Below are positions 6,305 through 14,010 of a stretch of DNA of 35,691 bases, piece by piece. The DNA lies in the NCBI GenBank assembly GCA_031390175.1, contig JANMTF010000347.1, positions 1 to 35,691 of the forward strand, read 5' to 3'. Position 1 is the first letter of the stretch, and each line of letters starts with the position of its first letter. This stretch comes from JAAFIP01 sp031390175 (GTDB taxonomy: Bacteria; Pseudomonadota; Gammaproteobacteria; Burkholderiales; Burkholderiaceae_C). A program made the position numbers and the translations under genes. A model generated the notes under the pieces. That model was given only the letters and a program-made list of their open reading frames with translations. It was not told the DNA's origin and did no database searches.

Positions 6305-8995
6305 ATGACACAATTTGCCAAAGAAACTTTGCCCATCAGTCTTGAAGAGGAGATGCGCCGTAGTTACCTGGATTACGCCATGAGCGTGATTGTGGGGCGC
6401 GCATTGCCCGACGCGCGTGATGGCTTAAAGCCCGTGCACCGCCGCGTGCTGTTTGCCATGCACGAGCTGTCTAACGACTACAACCGCCCTTACAAAAAGT
6501 CGGCCCGTATTGTGGGTGATGTGATCGGTAAGTACCACCCGCATGGCGACACCGCTGTCTACGACACCATCGTGCGTATGGCGCAAGATTTTTCGCTGCG
6601 CCATATGCTGGTAGACGGTCAAGGTAACTTCGGCTCGGTGGACGGCGACAACCCGGCCGCCATGCGTTACACCGAAATCCGCTTGTCCAAGATTGCCCAC
6701 GAAGTGCTGGCTGACTTGGATAAAGACACAGTGGACTTTGGGCCTAACTACGACGGCAGCGAAAAAGAGCCGCTGGTCATGCCCACGCGCTTTCCCAACC
6801 TGCTGGTCAACGGCTCGACCGGCATTGCCGTGGGCATGGCCACCAATATCCCGCCGCATAACCTCAATGAAGTGGTCGATGCCTGCCTGCACCTGTTGAA
6901 AAACCCAGACGCTACCGTCGACGAACTGATTGAGATCATCCCCGCGCCCGATTTCCCCACCGCTGGCATTATTTATGGCCTCTCCGGCGTGCGCGATGGC
7001 TACCGCACTGGCCGTGGCCGGGTGGTGATGCGCGCCAAGGTGCACTTTGAGGATATTGACAAAGGCAACCGCCAGTCGATCATCGTGGACGAGCTGCCCT
7101 ACCAGGTGAACAAAAAGACCCTGCAAGAGCGCATGGCCGAGCTGGTGCACGAGAAGAAAATCGAAGGCATCTCCCACATCCAGGATGAATCCGACAAATC
7201 AGGCATGCGCCTGGTGATTGAGCTCAAGCGCGGCGAAGTGCCCGAAGTGGTGCTGAACAATCTGTACAAACAGACGCAGTTGCAGGACACCTTTGGTATC
7301 AACATGGTGGCCTTGATTGACGGCCAGCCCAAGCTGTGCAATTTGAAAGATCTGGTCAAGGTGTTCCTGGAACACCGCAGAGAAGTGGTTACAAGACGCA
7401 CCGTGTTTGAACTGCGCAAAGCGCGCGACCGGGGCCATTTGCTGGAAGGCCTGGCCGTGGCACTGGCCAACATCGACGAATTCATCCGCATCATCCGCAA
7501 CGCGCCCACACCGCCCGTGGCCAAGGCTGAGCTGATGACCAAGGTATGGGACTCCAAAATCGTCAAAGAGATGCTCACCCGCACCCGTGCCGACGGTAGC
7601 GCCGTGAATGCCGACGACTACCGGCCTAACGGCATGGAGCGCGAGTTTGGCTTGCAACAAGACGGCCTGTACCGTTTGAGCGAAGTGCAAGCGGGCGAGA
7701 TTTTGAACATGCGCTTGCAGCGCCTGACCGGTCTGGAACAAGACAAGATCGTTGCTGAGTACAAAGAAGTCATGTCGGTCATCGAAGACCTGCTGGACAT
7801 CTTGTCCAAACCCGAGCGCGTGTCCATCATCATCAGTGACGAGCTACAAGCCATCAAAACCGAGTTTGGCCAAACCAAACTGGGCGCGCGCCGCAGCGTG
7901 ATTGAGCACAACGCGCAAGACATGTCTACTGAGGATTTGATTACGCCGACCGACATGGTGGTGACGTTAAGCCATAGTGGCTATATCAAGAGCCAGCCCT
8001 TGGGCGAGTACCGAGCACAAAAGCGCGGCGGTCGTGGCAAACAAGCCACGCAGACCAAGGAAGACGATTGGATTGACCAGCTCTTTATTGCCAACACACA
8101 CGACTATTTGCTGTGCTTCTCCAATCGCGGCCGCATGTACTGGCTCAAGGTCTGGGAAGTGCCCGCAGGCACACGTGGCTCCCGCGGCAGGCCCATCGTC
8201 AACATGTTCCCGCTGCAAGAAGGCGAAAAAATCAACGTGGTGTTGGCACTCACGGGTGACAACCGCAGCTTCCCCGCCGACCACTTCGTCTTCATGGCCA
8301 CCCGCATGGGCACCGTGAAGAAGACCCCGCTGGAAGACTTCAACAACCCGCGCAAAGGCGGCATCATCGCTGTGGACTTGGACGACGGCGACATCCTGAT
8401 CGGCGCGGCCATTACCGACGGCAAGCACGATGTCATGCTGTTCAGTGATGGCGGCAAGGCCGTGCGCTTTGACGAAGACGATGTGCGCGCCGTGGGCCGC
8501 ACCGCACGCGGCGTGCGCGGCATGACCTTAGACGATGGCCAAAGCGTGATCGCCATGCTGGTGGCCGAAGACGAGCTGCAAAGCGTACTGACTGCCACTG
8601 AGAACGGCTATGGCAAACGCACTCCGATTGGCGAATACACGCGCCACGGGCGCGGCACCAAGGGCATGATTGCCATCCAGCAGTCCGAGCGCAACGGCAA
8701 AATTGTGGCCGCCACCTTGGTGCACTCGGACGATGAGATCATGATGATCACGGATAAGGGCGTGCTGGTACGCACCCGCGTGGCCGAAATGCGCGAGCTG
8801 GGCCGGGCCACGCAAGGCGTGACTTTGATTGCGCTGGACGCAGGCACCAAACTCAGCGGACTGCAGCGCATTGTAGAAAACGACGCAGCACCAGATGCAG
8901 AAGAAACCTCCAATGGCAGCGCAGACAGCGCTGCAAATGGTAACAACGAGAGTGTGAATGACGGTGACACTTCGAGTGGCGATGCTGCGAAATAA
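6305..8995 (+). CDS. gyrA: DNA gyrase subunit A
   Basis: Breaks and rejoins DNA in the A2B2 gyrase that introduces negative supercoils. Catalytic Tyr122 lies in AAMRYTE, and the quinolone-determining region reads HPHGDTAVYDTIVRMAQDFS. The sequence aligns residue for residue with E. coli here: position 83 is Thr (Ser in E. coli) and 87 is Asp. The GyrA box QKRGGRGKQ marks the C-terminal DNA-wrapping domain, made of six propeller-like repeats, and the protein ends in a long acidic Asn/Asp/Ser tail from about residue 858. Length 896 aa is normal. ATG at 6305 gives the usual N-terminus (ISLEEEMRRSYLDYAMSVIV). Thr83 is natural in several betaproteobacteria and is not by itself a resistance mutation. 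Confidence 0.98.
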   Translation: MTQFAKETLPISLEEEMRRSYLDYAMSVIVGRALPDARDGLKPVHRRVLFAMHELSNDYNRPYKKSARIVGDVIGKYHPHGDTAVYDTIVRMAQDFSLRHMLVDGQGNFGSVDGDNPAAMRYTEIRLSKIAHEVLADLDKDTVDFGPNYDGSEKEPLVMPTRFPNLLVNGSTGIAVGMATNIPPHNLNEVVDACLHLLKNPDATVDELIEIIPAPDFPTAGIIYGLSGVRDGYRTGRGRVVMRAKVHFEDIDKGNRQSIIVDELPYQVNKKTLQERMAELVHEKKIEGISHIQDESDKSGMRLVIELKRGEVPEVVLNNLYKQTQLQDTFGINMVALIDGQPKLCNLKDLVKVFLEHRREVVTRRTVFELRKARDRGHLLEGLAVALANIDEFIRIIRNAPTPPVAKAELMTKVWDSKIVKEMLTRTRADGSAVNADDYRPNGMEREFGLQQDGLYRLSEVQAGEILNMRLQRLTGLEQDKIVAEYKEVMSVIEDLLDILSKPERVSIIISDELQAIKTEFGQTKLGARRSVIEHNAQDMSTEDLITPTDMVVTLSHSGYIKSQPLGEYRAQKRGGRGKQATQTKEDDWIDQLFIANTHDYLLCFSNRGRMYWLKVWEVPAGTRGSRGRPIVNMFPLQEGEKINVVLALTGDNRSFPADHFVFMATRMGTVKKTPLEDFNNPRKGGIIAVDLDDGDILIGAAITDGKHDVMLFSDGGKAVRFDEDDVRAVGRTARGVRGMTLDDGQSVIAMLVAEDELQSVLTATENGYGKRTPIGEYTRHGRGTKGMIAIQQSERNGKIVAATLVHSDDEIMMITDKGVLVRTRVAEMRELGRATQGVTLIALDAGTKLSGLQRIVENDAAPDAEETSNGSADSAANGNNESVNDGDTSSGDAAK

Positions 8996-9048
8996 GCAGC
9001 TATCGCGCACCCCCCATTCACTGCAATACGTAAAACTTAAGGATCCCC

Positions 9049-9627
9049 ATGACTAATACCCAGCAACGAAGCACTCGCATAGCTACTAGATTAGTAGCTG
9101 CTTGCGCAATATTCTATTGGGCTAGCAGTCCAATTTATGCACAAACGGCGGATGCCAAGCGGCCATTGGCTTCGCGTGCAGTCGCTGCACAGGAAGGTGC
9201 AGAAATGGACCGTATGCTGGCGCAGCTGGCAGACTCTGCCACCCAGCAAATGATTGGTAATTGGGATGAGCGGGTAGCGAACCTGCCTGCTGCCAAACAA
9301 CAAGGTGCAATCGCTGCACTGGATGCAGAGTTGAAAAAATTCAATGATGACACACTCAAACTCATCACAGCCCAAGCGCCAAAGGCGCGCAACGATGTTT
9401 TGGTAGGCGCCTATGTAGAGCGATTTTCGCAAGATGAGCTCAAGCAATTGGTCGCGCTGCTGGAAGCGCCCGTGTTTAAAAAATACCAAACCATTGCACC
9501 AGAGCTGGGTAATTTGTACGTCAAAGCCATTGTGGATGGCACACGTGACCAAGTCACCGCGCGCAGCAAGGCATTTGACGCAGCCGCAGCCAAAATTGTA
9601 GGCGTGCCTGCATCACCCAGCAAGTAG
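9049..9627 (+). CDS. Exported DUF2059-like protein, 192 aa
   Basis: A small periplasmic protein of unknown role. A signal peptide with hydrophobic core LVAACAIFYWASSPIYA ends before QTADA. The helical mature part contains VERFSQDELKQLVALLEAPVFKKYQTIAPEL, which fits the DUF2059 pattern (an exposed FS-x-E/D-EL helix pair before a PxxKK motif). A good ribosome site AAGGA lies five bases before the ATG. It sits between gyrA and pheA, 53 bp after the first and 6 bp before the second. In many relatives serC occupies the space before pheA; here it is absent. The signal-peptide core is encoded by an interspersed repeat. Confidence 0.85.
   Translation: MTNTQQRSTRIATRLVAACAIFYWASSPIYAQTADAKRPLASRAVAAQEGAEMDRMLAQLADSATQQMIGNWDERVANLPAAKQQGAIAALDAELKKFNDDTLKLITAQAPKARNDVLVGAYVERFSQDELKQLVALLEAPVFKKYQTIAPELGNLYVKAIVDGTRDQVTARSKAFDAAAAKIVGVPASPSK
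9089..9130 (+). repeat. Interspersed repeat, copy C (inside a signal-peptide coding region)
   Basis: TTAGTAGCTGCTTGCGCAAT then ATTCTATTGGGCTAGCAG. The right part is base-for-base the same as intergenic copy D (GCAATATTCTATTGGGCTAG). Its frame encodes LVAACAIFYWAS, the signal-peptide core of the DUF2059-like protein. Confidence 0.8.
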
Positions 9628-9633
9628 GCCGCA

Positions 9634-10728
9634 ATGAGCAAAGCCCCCTTGCGCACGCTAGCGCAGCTTCGTATTGAGATTGACGCACTGGACCTGGAGC
9701 TACTGACCAAGCTGAACCAACGCGCCAGCTTGGCCAATGAAGTGGGCGAGATCAAGCGCTTAGAGGGCTCTGTGGTGTACCGCCCAGAGCGTGAGGCGCA
9801 GGTGATCCACGGCTTGCAAAGCGCCAACCCAGGGCCACTTAAAGCCGATAGCATCAGCCATATCTGGCGCGAAGTAATGTCGGCTTGCCGCAGCCTGGAA
9901 GCACCGCAACGGGTGGCGGTTTTAGGCCCAGCGGGTACCTTTTGCGAGCAAGCCGCGCTAGAGTTTTTTGGTAGCAGTGTCGAGCTGATTTACTGCGCCA
10001 ATTTTGACGAAGTGTTCCATGCCACGGCTGCAGGCACAGCGCAGTATGGTGTGGTGGGGGTGGAGAATTCTACCGAGGGTGTGGTTACCCGTTCGCTGGA
10101 TTTGTTTTTGCACACCCCTACGCATGTAGTGGGTGAGGTCAGCCTGATGGTGCGCCACAACGTGCTGCGCAAAACCAATTCTCTAGAAGGCATTGAGGTC
10201 GTTCTGGCCCACCAGCTAGCCTTGGCACAATGCCAAGCTTGGCTCAACAAACATTTACCCAATGCCGAGCGACGTGCAGTGTCCAGCAATGCCGAGGGCG
10301 CGCGCCTGGCGGCTGAAAACCCGGCTTGGGCAGGCTTGGCCAGCGAACGTGCTGCAGCCCAGTTTGGCTTGCATATTGCGGCGCATGCGATACAAGACGA
10401 CGCGTTCAATCGCACACGCTTTAGCGTGATTTGCCTGCCAGACACATTGCCAACACCACAGGCCAGCGGCAAAGATTGCACCAGTTTGATTGTGTCGGTG
10501 CCCAATAAGCCGGGTGCGGTACACGACCTGTTGGTGCCGCTTAAAACCCATGGTGTATCGATGACCCGCTTTGAGTCGCGCCCCGCACGCACGGGCCAAT
10601 GGGAATACTATTTTTATATCGATTTGGCGGGCCATGCAGCCCAGCAGCATGTGGCTGCCGCGTTGGCTGAGCTACGCAGCCTGTGCGCGTTCTACAAAGT
10701 GCTGGGCACTTACCCCGCCAGCGCATAA
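9634..10728 (+). CDS. pheA: Bifunctional chorismate mutase / prephenate dehydratase
   Basis: Converts chorismate to prephenate and then to phenylpyruvate, the branch to phenylalanine. Residues 1-90 are an AroQ-type mutase (LRTLAQLRIEIDALD, RAEL-like helix, VVYRPEREAQV). From about 93 the dehydratase domain begins with VAVLGPAGTFCEQAA, continues through ENSTEGVVTRSLDLF and has the catalytic-region motif NRTRFSVI. A C-terminal ACT domain (about 280-360) carries GAVHDLL and ESRP, the phenylalanine feedback site. Length 364 aa is standard. It is followed after 26 bp by tyrA, and the ordering pheA-tyrA-aroA places the three in one operon. Confidence 0.96.
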   Translation: MSKAPLRTLAQLRIEIDALDLELLTKLNQRASLANEVGEIKRLEGSVVYRPEREAQVIHGLQSANPGPLKADSISHIWREVMSACRSLEAPQRVAVLGPAGTFCEQAALEFFGSSVELIYCANFDEVFHATAAGTAQYGVVGVENSTEGVVTRSLDLFLHTPTHVVGEVSLMVRHNVLRKTNSLEGIEVVLAHQLALAQCQAWLNKHLPNAERRAVSSNAEGARLAAENPAWAGLASERAAAQFGLHIAAHAIQDDAFNRTRFSVICLPDTLPTPQASGKDCTSLIVSVPNKPGAVHDLLVPLKTHGVSMTRFESRPARTGQWEYYFYIDLAGHAAQQHVAAALAELRSLCAFYKVLGTYPASA

Positions 10729-10754
10729 CCATCAACAGAGACACAAGGCACGCC

Positions 10755-11624
10755 ATGTTTGAACAATTAGGCTTAATCGGTTGCGGCTTGATGGGCGGCT
10801 CTTTTGCGCTGGCCCTGAAAAAAGCCGGGCTGGTCAAGCGTGTGGTGGGCTACAGCAAGTCGCCCTCCACTACCGAGCGAGCCCGCCAAATGGGTGTGAT
10901 CGATGTAGAAGCCCCCTCGGCCTTGATGGCCGTCTCGGGTGCCGACATTGTGCTGCTGGCCGTGCCGGTATCGGCGACCGAAGCCAGCTTCAAAGCCATC
11001 AAGCATTTGATCACCCCCAGCATGCTGATCATGGATGTGGGTTCCACCAAACGCGATGTGGTGGATGCATCACGCCGCGTGCTCAAAGAACACGCCGGTG
11101 TGTTTGTGGCGGCGCACCCCATTACCGGCAAAGAAGTATCCGGCGTAGAGCATGCTGATGCCAGTCTTTACTTTGGCAAACAAGTCATATTGACACCCAC
11201 CGAGCGCACGCAAGTGGTGCAGCTGAAAAAGGCCGTCGACCTGTGGACGGCGCTGGGCTGCCAAGTACTGCAAATGTCGCCTGAGGCGCACGATGCCGCC
11301 TACGCTGCCGTCAGCCACCTGCCGCATTTGATTGCGTTTGCGTTGATGAATGCCATCTCCGACCAACCCAATGGCAAAGACTATTTGTCTTTGGCAGGCC
11401 CAGGTTTTCGTGACTTCACACGCATTGCCGCAAGCGACGCACACATGTGGCGCGACGTGCTCATGGCCAACCGCCAGGAGCTATTGGCCCAGTCAAAGTT
11501 ATTCCAGAAAGCCATGATGAATCTGGAGCAGATGATCACGCGCGATGAAGTGGAATTATTGGAAGCTGAGATCGACAAGGCCAGCCTCACACGTGCGCAA
11601 TGGCGCATGACCGTGCGCAAGTAG
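10755..11624 (+). CDS. tyrA: Prephenate dehydrogenase
   Basis: Oxidatively decarboxylates prephenate to 4-hydroxyphenylpyruvate, the branch to tyrosine. The N-terminal NAD(P)-binding loop is LGLIGCGLMGGSFALAL, and the catalytic-region pattern HPITGKEVSGVEHAD is clear, followed by the helical C-terminal dimerisation half with SHLPHLIAFAL. The ATG at 10755 is chosen because it starts right at the nucleotide-binding strand and has AAGG nine bases upstream; the open frame to 10683 would overlap pheA without reason. 289 aa is normal for the monofunctional TyrA of this group. Confidence 0.95.
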   Translation: MFEQLGLIGCGLMGGSFALALKKAGLVKRVVGYSKSPSTTERARQMGVIDVEAPSALMAVSGADIVLLAVPVSATEASFKAIKHLITPSMLIMDVGSTKRDVVDASRRVLKEHAGVFVAAHPITGKEVSGVEHADASLYFGKQVILTPTERTQVVQLKKAVDLWTALGCQVLQMSPEAHDAAYAAVSHLPHLIAFALMNAISDQPNGKDYLSLAGPGFRDFTRIAASDAHMWRDVLMANRQELLAQSKLFQKAMMNLEQMITRDEVELLEAEIDKASLTRAQWRMTVRK

Positions 11625-11669
11625 CCTGCGCGTTTTGCCCCTTTCTCTTGTTATCTGCAATTGCCACTG

Positions 11670-13697
11670 ATGTTCAGCACCGAATTTCTAGACATTCCCC
11701 CTTTGGCCAGCGCACAAGGCGTAGTACGTCTGCCAGGCTCCAAAAGCATCTCTAACCGCGTGCTGTTGTTGGCCGCCCTCAGCACCGGCCGCACCGTGGT
11801 GCACGATCTGCTCGATTCTGACGATACGCGCATCATGCTGGATGCACTAGTGGCTTTAGGCTGCAAGATAGACAAAACTGGAGACACGATCGCTGTCACC
11901 GGCTTGGGCGGTAAGGCACCCAGTCACTCGGTCAAACTATTTTTAGGCAATGCAGGCACTGCCATGCGGCCGCTGACCGCCGCGCTTGCAGTATTAGGCG
12001 GTGATTTCACGCTCTCGGGCGTAGCACGCATGCACGAGAGGCCCATCGGTGATTTGGTCGACGCGCTGCGCCAGCTGGGATGCTCGGTGCAATACACCGG
12101 CAATGAGGGCTATCCGCCGCTGCATATCGGCCAGCCTACCTTGAAGCTGGACGCACCTATTCAAGTGCGTGGTGACGTGTCGAGCCAGTTCCTCACGGCG
12201 TTGCTGATGGCGCTGCCCTTGGTGGCTACCAACGATATTGTGATTGAGGTGGTAGGCGAGCTGATCTCCAAGCCTTACATAGAAATCACGCTTAATTTGC
12301 TGGCGCGCTTTGGCATCACGGTACAACGCGAAGGATGGCAGCGTTTTACAATTCCCGCTGGCAGTCGCTACCAGTCCCCCGGTGACATCTATGTCGAAGC
12401 CGACGCCTCTTCCGCCAGCTACTTTATAGCGCTTGGGGCCATCGCTACATCCGCAGGCAGCAGTATCCGCATTGAAGGCCTGGGCAAAAACTCGATCCAG
12501 GGCGATATCCGTTTTATCGAAGCCGCCGCCATGATGGGCGCGCAGATCGACAGTGGCCCCAACCATTTGGACATCTCGCGCGGTGCCTGGCCGCTCAAAG
12601 CCATTGACCTGGACTGCAACCACATCCCCGACGCCGCCATGACCCTGGCGGTGATGGCGCTGTATGCGCAGGGCACCACCACCCTGCGCAATATTGCCAG
12701 CTGGCGCGTCAAAGAAACCGACCGCATCGCCGCCATGGCCTGTGAGTTGCGCAAGCTCGGTGCCACTGTGGTGGAAGGCCAAGACTTTATTCAAGTCACG
12801 CCGCCAGGTCAAACACCGAGCGCCGCCTCGGGGGGCAGCGCAGTACGCGAAGCGACCAGCGTGGGGGCATGGAAATCAGCCAGCATCCACACCTATGACG
12901 ATCATCGGGTGGCGATGTGCTTTTCATTGGCCGCCTTCAATCCTGCGGGCAAAACCATCCGCATCGAAGACCCCAAGTGCGTTGCCAAAACTTTTCCTGA
13001 CTATTTCGAGGTCTTGTTTGAGGTAGCCGCCGCGCACCAGGTGCCGGTCATCTGCGTGGATGGCCCTTCAGCATCGGGCAAAGGCAGCTTGGCCAGCCAG
13101 ATCGCCGAGCACCTAGGCTACCACTACCTCGACTCTGGCGCACTGTACCGCCTGACGGCCTTGGCATCCCAACGCTCCGGTGTGGCCTGGGACGACGAGG
13201 CAGGCTTGGCCCATATTGCGGCCCATCTGCCCGTGATGTTTGAAGGCCACACCGTCTTGCTCAACGAAGACGATGTCTCCGAGACCATCCGCAGCGAAGA
13301 GATGGGGGTCGGCGCATCCAAAGTGTCCGTTTACCCTGCCGTGCGGGCGGCATTGACCCAGTTACAACTGAGTTTTGCCAAGCTGCCTGGCTTGGTAGCC
13401 GACGGCCGGGACATGGGCACCGTGATTTTCCCTCAGGCGGCACTCAAGATCTTTCTCACCGCCAGCGCCGCTCAGCGCGCAGACAGGCGCTATAAGCAGT
13501 TGATTTCAAAGGGAATTTCTGCTAAACTCGAAGACCTTCGCACTGATTTGGAAGCGCGCGATGCCAGAGACTCCGGTCGCAGCATCGCTCCTTTAAAACC
13601 AGCGCAAGACGCCGTGCAACTAGACAACTCTACGCTGTCGATTGAACAATCAGTCGATGCCGTGTTGGCGATGTGGCGCACAGTCTTGAAGGTGTAG
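11670..13697 (+). CDS. aroA-cmk: EPSP synthase fused to cytidylate kinase
   Basis: One chain carries two activities: AroA (shikimate pathway) and Cmk (CMP/dCMP phosphorylation). AroA motifs are PGSKSISNR near the start, LFLGNAGTAMRPLTAAL, and RVKETDRIAAMACELRKLGA. The kinase half begins at about residue 453 with VICVDGPSASGKGSLA (P-loop) and YHYLDSGALYR, and contains DGRDMGTVIFP. The join is only a few residues (FEVAAAHQVP), with no leftover start signal. Such fusions are known in Burkholderiales. ATG 11670 is preferred to the TTG at 11661. Odd point: residues about 384-400 (PSAASGGSAVREATSVGAW) look like an insertion before the conserved IHTYDDHR, encoded by a G-rich block. Confidence 0.95.
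   Translation: MFSTEFLDIPPLASAQGVVRLPGSKSISNRVLLLAALSTGRTVVHDLLDSDDTRIMLDALVALGCKIDKTGDTIAVTGLGGKAPSHSVKLFLGNAGTAMRPLTAALAVLGGDFTLSGVARMHERPIGDLVDALRQLGCSVQYTGNEGYPPLHIGQPTLKLDAPIQVRGDVSSQFLTALLMALPLVATNDIVIEVVGELISKPYIEITLNLLARFGITVQREGWQRFTIPAGSRYQSPGDIYVEADASSASYFIALGAIATSAGSSIRIEGLGKNSIQGDIRFIEAAAMMGAQIDSGPNHLDISRGAWPLKAIDLDCNHIPDAAMTLAVMALYAQGTTTLRNIASWRVKETDRIAAMACELRKLGATVVEGQDFIQVTPPGQTPSAASGGSAVREATSVGAWKSASIHTYDDHRVAMCFSLAAFNPAGKTIRIEDPKCVAKTFPDYFEVLFEVAAAHQVPVICVDGPSASGKGSLASQIAEHLGYHYLDSGALYRLTALASQRSGVAWDDEAGLAHIAAHLPVMFEGHTVLLNEDDVSETIRSEEMGVGASKVSVYPAVRAALTQLQLSFAKLPGLVADGRDMGTVIFPQAALKIFLTASAAQRADRRYKQLISKGISAKLEDLRTDLEARDARDSGRSIAPLKPAQDAVQLDNSTLSIEQSVDAVLAMWRTVLKV
12819..12868. 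repeat. G-rich repeat-like insert inside aroA
   Basis: A block with CGCCTCGGGGGGCAGCGC and AGCGTGGGGGC encodes the low-complexity segment just before IHTYDDHR. From memory, very similar CTCGGGGGGCAGCG...CGTGGGGGC elements occur between genes in Comamonadaceae. Only one copy is in this window, so the repeat call rests on that memory and on its poor fit to the EPSP synthase family. Confidence 0.4.
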
Positions 13698-14010
13698 TTG
13701 TTGCACTGTAGAGAGCCGTTCATACGGCACTGCATGTGGCGGCTACGCCCTTAGGTCACGCTCAAAAGCAATACCCACAAGTAGTGCTCTGAGGCAACAG
13801 GCCTTGGCAATTTTCACCGCAGAGGCAGTGCCATGCACCGCTACTGCCATAGTTGCCAAGTTTATTAACTTAACCCACGGTTAACCCCGTAAAACAAGCA
13901 CAAGCAGCTATACAAACGGTAGCAATTTCGCCGCCGTAAATACCCCGTTGGCATGCTTTGCAGCACCTCGCCCCCTGGTTATTGCTCTTCTTGCGCTTTT
14001 AGGAAAACAC
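13698..14010 (+). other. Long leader region of rpsA
   Basis: No gene. A structured element lies at 13803-13860. Two TTAACCC-x-CG repeats stand at 13870-13890. The ribosome site AGGAAAACAC directly precedes the rpsA ATG. I cannot place a promoter with confidence. Confidence 0.6.
13803..13860 (+). promoter_or_regulatory. Two-stem RNA structure in the rpsA leader
   Basis: Perfect 8-bp outer arms CTTGGCAA (13803-13810) and TTGCCAAG (13853-13860) enclose a second stem GGCAGT (13824-13829) / ACTGCC (13843-13848). It has no T-run, so it is not a terminator. It ends about 150 nt before the rpsA start. In E. coli ribosomal protein S1 represses its own mRNA through a structured leader; a similar role here is inference. 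Confidence 0.5.

Noticed and set aside
6305..8995. Thr83 of GyrA as a quinolone-resistance mutation
   Set aside because: Thr at this position is the natural state in several betaproteobacteria; Asp87 is unchanged.
6425..9021. Several long minus-strand frames opposite gyrA
   Set aside because: Shadows of a high-G+C gene; His/Val- or Ser-rich products with no features.
10683..10754. Extended start for tyrA
   Set aside because: Would overlap the end of pheA and precede the nucleotide-binding strand by 24 unrelated residues.
11994..12812. 272-codon minus-strand frame opposite aroA
   Set aside because: Pure antisense shadow, no start signal, and aroA motifs are unambiguous.
13948..14010. Extended start for rpsA
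   Set aside because: The family N-terminus MSESFAAL begins at 14011 with a good ribosome site; the extra part is leader.
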